From NCBI RefSeq assembly GCF_023065955.2, contig NW_026622764.1:75695333-75759332 (forward strand): a stretch of 64,000 nt of DNA. The letters are read 5' to 3'. The notes below the pieces were generated by a model. The model was not told the DNA's origin and did not search any database. It saw only the letters and a list, made by a program, of their open reading frames with translations. The translations under genes were made by a program, and so were the position numbers. Source of the stretch: Ursus arctos. Lineage: Eukaryota > Chordata > Mammalia > Carnivora > Ursidae. Shown here piece by piece: positions 58,511-64,000 of this stretch; positions within the stretch are counted from its first letter, which is position 1; each line of letters begins with the position of its first letter.

Positions 58511-60394
58511 GAGAATTTACAGGAAACAGATCAAGAAAAAAATCGTGGGGGGTGTCTTAACAGTTACTTCTGTTTTTCTCTGAAACTCCAAAATACATGA
58601 GTTGAATTGTACATTTCCAGCTCAAAGAAAAGACACTAATATGAACGTTTATATAGGAGAGATTTAGCAGATTCACTTTTTTCACATGTACTTCTTTGTT
58701 GATATTAATGAAGTCACTTGAAAAGAATATAAAATTTAGCTACATTGGGAACAATTTAAAATATTCCATTTTACCACATAAAACAACTGTCAAAATTTAT
58801 ACTATATGCTAACTAGCAAATAGTAGTATATCCTTGAAATAAAATAACTCATCCACCATGCATTATTATAAAGAAAAATGTTATAACTATTGTGCATTTT
58901 TTTGAACTGAGCAGAATTCTCAATATAATACAGTCCTTAAGGATGTACTGAATATAAATTAAAAGATACATTGTAAGATATATAAATATGTACTTATGAT
59001 GGATATGTTAATTTCTTGTTGGGAAACAGTTCTCAAAATTGCATTCAGGAGCAAGTCATATTTTGGAATGGTTCCAAATTTAAAATATTTGTAGAGAAGC
59101 ATAGTAAATAACAGAATTTAGTCATCTCTTCTGATGGCCCTTCCTTAAGGATTCATTAACAAATTTTTAAACACAATTATTTAAAATGCTTCACCTATAT
59201 AACGTGCACTTTTAAAACATCACCATTTCACAGCATTTACTTTACAATTCAGTATAAGAAATATATACATTAAACTGTTTCTCCTATATTCTGAAGTGTC
59301 AGTTTTCCTTAAAAGCATTTTCAGAGGGCAGATGCCTAGAATGCTGTTGTAGAACTATATTGTTTATAATCTATCTTGAGAGTGTAGGTGGTGTTTTTAC
59401 ATTGTCTCAACTCTGTTTATTCAAGCTTTTTATTTAAGTAAGCATTTCAAAGAAAGACACTGGAATTTTCTTTTTCACAAAGTCCCCTTGTAGAGGACGT
59501 GTACCTGTCTGTAGAGAAGAGTGAGGCCTCCTCTTGGCACCAAGCCCACGTCAGTCTAGCAGTTTGGCCATTTTTTCACTTTGCCGTATTCCTTTGAAAA
59601 TTAAAAAAAAAAAAAGCTATTCCGCTTTTTTGAGTCTGCCAAGGAATGCAATACTTTGATCCTCCAACTAACATTAGAGTACTTCTCTCAGGTAACGAGG
59701 TAATGACAAAACACATTTAATTTATTTTCCCTCCTTATAAACTGAATATTTTTAAGGAAAAATATCCGAAGACTTACTGTGGGCTTTTTTATTAAAAAGA
59801 AGTACACCTGCTCCAAAGTAAAAACAACCAATAAGTATGCACAAAAATATAAGTCATTTAAAAAAACGTTTAAAGTATGTACCTGAAGTTACCTGTAGCT
59901 AAAACATTGAATTACCTAGCTATAAAGTCCTTAACCTGCCTTGCTCTGAACTTGGGCCCTGAGTCTGTGTGTTACATTTGATTGGGAACCAGTAGGGCAA
60001 ATCCACTGCCATCACCCTCTGCGGGCCTTTATTCCTCATGTCTAGGCTACCATAGTGGCCTTATTTCCCATTGCTTCTTTCACATAGATGTTATTTCTGA
60101 CAGTCACTTTTTAATTTTCATATTTTTATATTTTAGTTTTCATATTCAGCTTCATATATTATCCCACACCTCTTGATTAAAATTTTCATCCATACATTTG
60201 AAGACCATTTTTAGAATTACTTCCTCTAAGACATCTCTGATCGTCTAAACTCTAGAAATGATTTCACATATTTCCAAAATCTGTAACTTACACTATCATT
60301 GTCCCTCAGTAGTATTTAGCATTTTTTATAAACATTTTTATTCTGGCCTCCTGATAGAAGTATACAGCACCATCTATTAAGAATTCTTGCCAAA

Positions 60395-60584
60395 GGGATG
60401 CCTGGGTGGCTCAGTCGGTTTAGTGTCTGCCTTTGGCTCATGTCATGATCTGGGGTCCTGGGATCAAGCGCCGTGTCGGGCTCCCTGCTCAGTGGGGAGT
60501 CTGCTTCTCCTTCTCCCTCTGCCTGCTGCTCCCCCTGCTTATGATCTCTGTCAAATAAATAAAATCTTAAAAAAAAAAAAAAAA
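60395..60584 (+). mobile_element. CAN-type SINE with exact 16-bp TSD
   Basis: Head GGATGCCTGGGTGGCTCAGT, CT-rich block, long A tail. AAGAATTCTTGCCAAA lies at 60379-60394 and 60585-60600. Confidence 0.97.
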
Positions 60585-60785
60585 AAGAATTCTTGCCAAA
60601 ATCAAACTTGAATCTCAGCACACCTCTGGATTGAAATACCAGTTTATAGAAAATGTAGAAGTTAGAGGAACATGTGAAATGACACCAAGAAGGTGCAGTC
60701 AGAAAAATTTTCTAGACTATAAGAAACTTTACAGGTCAAATGACCAGGCATCTTTAACAATTAAGTTGAAAGAGAGGGGGATAAA

Positions 60786-60932
60786 GGGGCACCTGGGTGG
60801 CTCAGCTGGTTAAGCATCTGAGTCTTGATCTCAGCTCAGGTCTTGATCTCAGGCTTGTGAATTCAGGACTCACGTTGGGCTCTACACTGGACATGGAGCC
60901 TACTTAAAAAAAAAATTGTAAAAAAAAAAAAA
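60786..60932 (+). mobile_element. CAN-type SINE, older subtype
   Basis: Head GGGGCACCTGGGTGGCTCAG, 'tctgagtcttgatctcagctcagg', a short body without the CT-rich block, and a broken A tail. The head has a tandem-like 'cttgatctcagctcaggtcttgatctcagg' duplication. No clear target duplication. Confidence 0.92.
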
Positions 60933-61280
60933 GATTTAAGACACAAGAACAAAAGAAAAATTTTAAACTTGTGAATCAAAGTACACTACGAAGAGAGTAA
61001 AAAGGCAACCCACAGGAAAGGAGAAAATATTTGCAAATCATATATAGGGGGTTAAAATCCGGTGTATATAAAGAACTATGACTCAACAACAACAAAAAAA
61101 CCAAACAAACCAATTAAAAAATGTGCAAAGACTCAAATAGACATTTCTCCAAAGAAGATACAATTGACTAATTTCCAGGTGAAAAGATGCCTGACATCAC
61201 TACCATTAGGGAAGTGCAGATCAAAACCATAATGAGATATTACTTAATACCATTATTATTAAGAAAAAAAACAAGTGTTG

Positions 61281-61470
61281 GGATGCCAGGGTGGCTCAGT
61301 CGGTTAGGCGTCTGCTTTTGGCTTGGGTCATGATCACGGGGTCCTGGGATTAAGCCCACATTGGGCTCCTTACTCAGTGGAGAGTCTGCTTCTCCCTCTG
61401 CTTTCAGCTCCCTCTGCTTGTGCTCTCTCTCTCTCTCTCAAATAAATAAATAAATTTTTAAAAAAAAAAG
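61281..61470 (+). mobile_element. CAN-type SINE in old L1
   Basis: Head GGATGCCAGGGTGGCTCAGT, CT microsatellite-like block, AATAAATAAATAAAT tail. AAAACAAGTGTTG (61268-61280) and AAAACAAGTGCTG (61471-61483) form the duplication. Confidence 0.95.
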
Positions 61471-61837
61471 AAAACAAGTGCTGGCAAGGATGTGGAGAAA
61501 TCATAATCTCTATGCACTGTTGGTGGGAATGTAAAATGGTGCCACCACTTTTGAAAAAAGTATGGAGGTTCCTCAAATTAAGCATAGAATGACCATATGA
61601 TCCAGCAATTCCACCCTGGGTAAATACCCAAAAGAATTAAAAACAGAGACTCAAATAGATACTTGTACACCAGTGTATGTAGCAGCATTAATCACAATAG
61701 CCAATAGCTGGGTGGAAACAACCCAGATGTCCATGAACAGATGGATAAACGAAATGTGGTATATAAATATAGTGGAATATTTTTCAGCCTTAAAAAGGAG
61801 TGGAATTCTGACACATGCTACAGTGTGGATGAACTTT

Positions 61838-62034
61838 TTTTTTTTAATATTTTATTTATTTATTCGACAGAGATAGAGACAGCCAGCGACAGAGGGAACA
61901 CAAGCAGGGGGAGTGGGAGAGGAAGAAGCAGGCTTATAGCGGAGGAGCCTGATGTGGGGCTCGATCCCATAACACTGGGATCACGCCCTGAGCCGAAGGC
62001 AGACGCTCAACCGCTGTGCCACCCAGGCACCCCA
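61838..62034 (-). mobile_element. CAN-type SINE, young arctoid-like subtype, antisense
   Basis: T-rich start, GGGAACACAAGCAGGGGGAG, GGCTCGATCCCATAACACTG, reversed head ACCCAGGCACCCC. TGTGGATGAACTTT is exact at 61824-61837 and 62035-62048, in old L1. Confidence 0.97.
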
Positions 62035-62604
62035 TGTGGATGAACTTTGAAGACATTATACTAAGTGAAATAAGCTAGACACAAAAGGACAAATACTGTA
62101 TGATTCCATTTATATGAGGTCCCTAGAGTAGGCAAATTCGTAGCAACAGAAAACAGAATAAAGGTTACAGGGGCTGGTGGCAGAAAAGAATGGAGTTAGT
62201 GTTTCATGGGTATGGGGTTTCAATTTGTGATGATTAAAAAGTTCTGATAGTGGTTGCAAAATAATGAATACTTAATGCCACTACACTGTACATTTAAAAA
62301 TGGCTAAAATGGTTAAAATTTTTGTTATGTGTATTTTGCCACAGTAAAAAAAAAAGTGAGACCCTTTGACCAAGTGCAATCCAAGGACCTTTTTGAATCC
62401 CGATCTGAGCACACTAGAAAAAATTTTTTTCTGAAACAGGGACATTTGTAAAAGTGATATGACTTTGATAATATTGAGGAATTATTGATAATTTTTTAGG
62501 TGTGGCAGATATATTTGTGGGGAGGAAACAGTCTTTTTAGAGATACAACTTGAATTTTCTAATACGAAATGATATATTGAGATTTGTTTCAAAATAATCC
62601 AGTG

Positions 62605-62804
62605 GGGGGGCCTGGGTGGCTCAGTCTGTCAAGTATCTGACTTCGGCTCAGGTCATGATCACAGGGTCCTGAAATAGAGTCCTGAGTTGGGCTCAGTGCT
62701 CAGCAGGAAGTCTGCTTCTCCCCCTCCCTCTGCCCCTCTGCTTGCTTGTGCACTCTCTCTCTCTCTCTCTCTTTCTCAAATAAGTAAATAAAGTCTTTAA
62801 AAAA
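62605..62804 (+). mobile_element. CAN-type SINE with exact 14-bp TSD
   Basis: Head GGGGGCCTGGGTGGCTCAGT, CT repeat, A-rich tail. AAAATAATCCAGTG lies at 62591-62604 and 62805-62818. Confidence 0.97.
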
Positions 62805-63379
62805 AAAATAATCCAGTGCAAAGTGGGGTGAAGGGAGTAAAAAAAGGTATAGATAAAACAAGATCTGCCATGAATTAATTACTAAAGTTGATATATATAT
62901 TACAGTTATTTATTATATTCTCTCTACTTTTGTGTATGATTGAAGTTTTCCACGATAAAGTTTTTTTAATTGTGTATTTTGTTATTATATCAAACTTATG
63001 ACCCAGAGGGAAAATTTTTTTTAGCTTATCAGGAAGCCATGATTTACAGGACACTGTTTCTATATTTATTGCTATTCTTTTCATTGCACGCACATAAAAC
63101 CAGACACTATCTATTTGCACAAGAAAGGACAGGCATAGAGCTAGTGGCCAGACACAGAGCTAGCTTCAAGTTCAGTTTAATCCAGGGCTCAGACATCACC
63201 AGTATCCATCTTTCAGGCCTGCCAATTAAAGATTGGCTACATTCTCAGGCCCTAAACACTGGCTCTCTGACAGTTCCAGGCACTCTGTCCATTGCTTCAC
63301 ATTCCTAAGTGAAGCATTCTCACATCATCAAAGCCCAGGAGGGTAAGGAAGGAAAAAAAAAAAAAAGTGAATGATTTGG

Positions 63380-63600
63380 TATTCTCGTCAGAAATTCCAC
63401 TTAGTGGAATCTTAGTGACCCAGCTTGGGTCAAGGCCCATCCCTGAACTAGTCCCTGCAGCCAGACTAATGGAACCTGCTCATTAGCTTGGGTCAGCTTT
63501 TTGCCCATCTCTGCACCAATTCAGTGAAAGTACGATGATTAGCTTAGGTCTGTCAGCATCTATCTTCAAAGGTCAGGATGGTCGTCCTACCAAAACTGCG
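63380..63600. repeat. Unassigned ancient repeat with internal tandem structure
   Basis: The motif GCTTGGGTCA plus a following GCCCATC occurs twice, at about 63424-63443 and 63488-63511, about 65 bases apart, with a third weaker AGCTTAGGTCTGTCAGC near 63541. This suggests an old tandem duplication or a repeat family I cannot name. Confidence 0.45.
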
Positions 63601-64000
63601 TGTTAGAGAATGGGGAAGGAATGGTTTCCCAAAGGAAAATCAAGTTACTGCTGCAAAGATTTAATTAATCTCATTTTAAATAATATAGTTTGACCTTTTG
63701 TATATTGAGATCTCTGTTACTCTACTGAATTCTTAAATTTACTTCACTTGAGATGTTATGAGTAGTGAAATTTGGGTAGAAATTGCATGAAGTGCCATGC
63801 AAATAAAACCTGTAGTGGATACCTATTATTTGCTAGCCAACATCCATTCCCCTTTTTTACTAGTGAATAGTAACCTGATGAAAAAACATATCTTTTTAAA
63901 TTATTAGTACTGTACTTAACTCTATTATAAAAGTTTTCCACTGTAACAAAGAAAGGTAAATTAAAGTAAAATTGTGTGTTTTTTTTAATTTTTTTCTTCC

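Larger units (their letters stand above)
60955..62355 (+). mobile_element. Old L1 3' part carrying two SINEs
   Basis: ORF2 C-terminal text ('gaaaatatttgcaaatcatatat', 'gacatttctccaaagaagata', 'gctggcaaggatgtggagaaatc', 'gaccatatgatccagcaattcc') leads to a 3' UTR ending in CACAGTAAAAAAAAAA. SINEs interrupt it at 61281-61470 (sense) and 61838-62034 (antisense). Confidence 0.88.
45386..64000 (+). other. MICU2: Start of the next MICU2 intron
   Basis: The donor GTAATT at 45386 opens an intron that runs past the window end. No further MICU2 exon (such as one for ISYTEYLF) was seen. Stretches where I name nothing are 45850-47260 (purine-rich, perhaps antisense ancient repeats), 52823-53080, 53621-54010, 54232-55580, 56170-57985, 58540-60378, 62356-62590 and 62819-64000. 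The part 58540-59960 is notably free of recognisable repeats. Confidence 0.8.

Noticed and set aside
19928..62804. The regularly recurring CCTGGGTGGCTCAG motif as a possible dispersed array or CRISPR-like repeat
   Set aside because: It is the tRNA-derived head of CAN-type SINEs, each with its own tail and mostly its own target duplication. Spacing is irregular and this is a mammalian genome.
1..64000. A previously undescribed multi-gene system
   Set aside because: Apart from three MICU2 exons, all coding-like sequence traces to L1 or L2. I found no cluster of unexplained genes.

Overview
The window looks like about 64 kb from inside one mammalian protein-coding gene, with the sense strand on +. 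Three small exons encode consecutive parts of MICU2, the EF-hand regulatory subunit of the mitochondrial calcium uniporter. They lie at 7240-7384 (145 nt), 45165-45196 (32 nt) and 45310-45385 (76 nt). Their reading phases agree (0/1, 1/0, 0/1) and their joined translation matches the known MICU2 N-terminal region. Everything else is intron: the end of one intron (1-7239), a 37.8 kb intron (7385-45164), a very short 113-nt intron (45197-45309) and the start of another (45386-64000). Promoter, first exon, calcium-binding EF hands and stop codon lie outside the window.

The organism is a carnivoran. The introns are full of tRNA-derived CAN-type SINEs (the GGCGCCTGGGTGGCTCAG head, CT-rich region and AATAAA-rich tail) and of carnivore L1. 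One SINE type ends with a TTCTTCCTCTCCCACTCC / GTGTTCCCTCTCTC region, which I associate with bears and related arctoids. No copy looks like the dog-specific SINEC_Cf type. My best guess is an arctoid, perhaps a bear; this is inference from remembered repeat families.

Layout. 1-8630: exon 1 of the window, MIR and L2 relics, two short SINEs and a minisatellite. 8631-20690: an old + strand L1 split by a younger + strand L1, itself split by an essentially full-length - strand L1 (about 11171-17112). 20770-24640: more nested L1. 24939-30720: SINEs, L2 and 5'-truncated L1. 31090-33595: a rearranged L1. 33600-45164: L2, MIR, L1, SINEs, a DNA-transposon relic and unique intron. 45165-45385: two exons. 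45386-53620: antisense L2, MIR and a 4.2 kb + L1 with a SINE in it. 53621-64000: L2, SINEs and an old L1 carrying two SINEs.

No bacterial, viral or CRISPR-like system is present. All L1 reading frames seen are broken. The most informative features are the MICU2 microexon with its tiny downstream intron, the three-deep L1 nest whose middle member ends at an internal A-rich site, and one target site used twice by SINEs. Repeat families were recognised by eye, so element boundaries without a stated target-site duplication are approximate.
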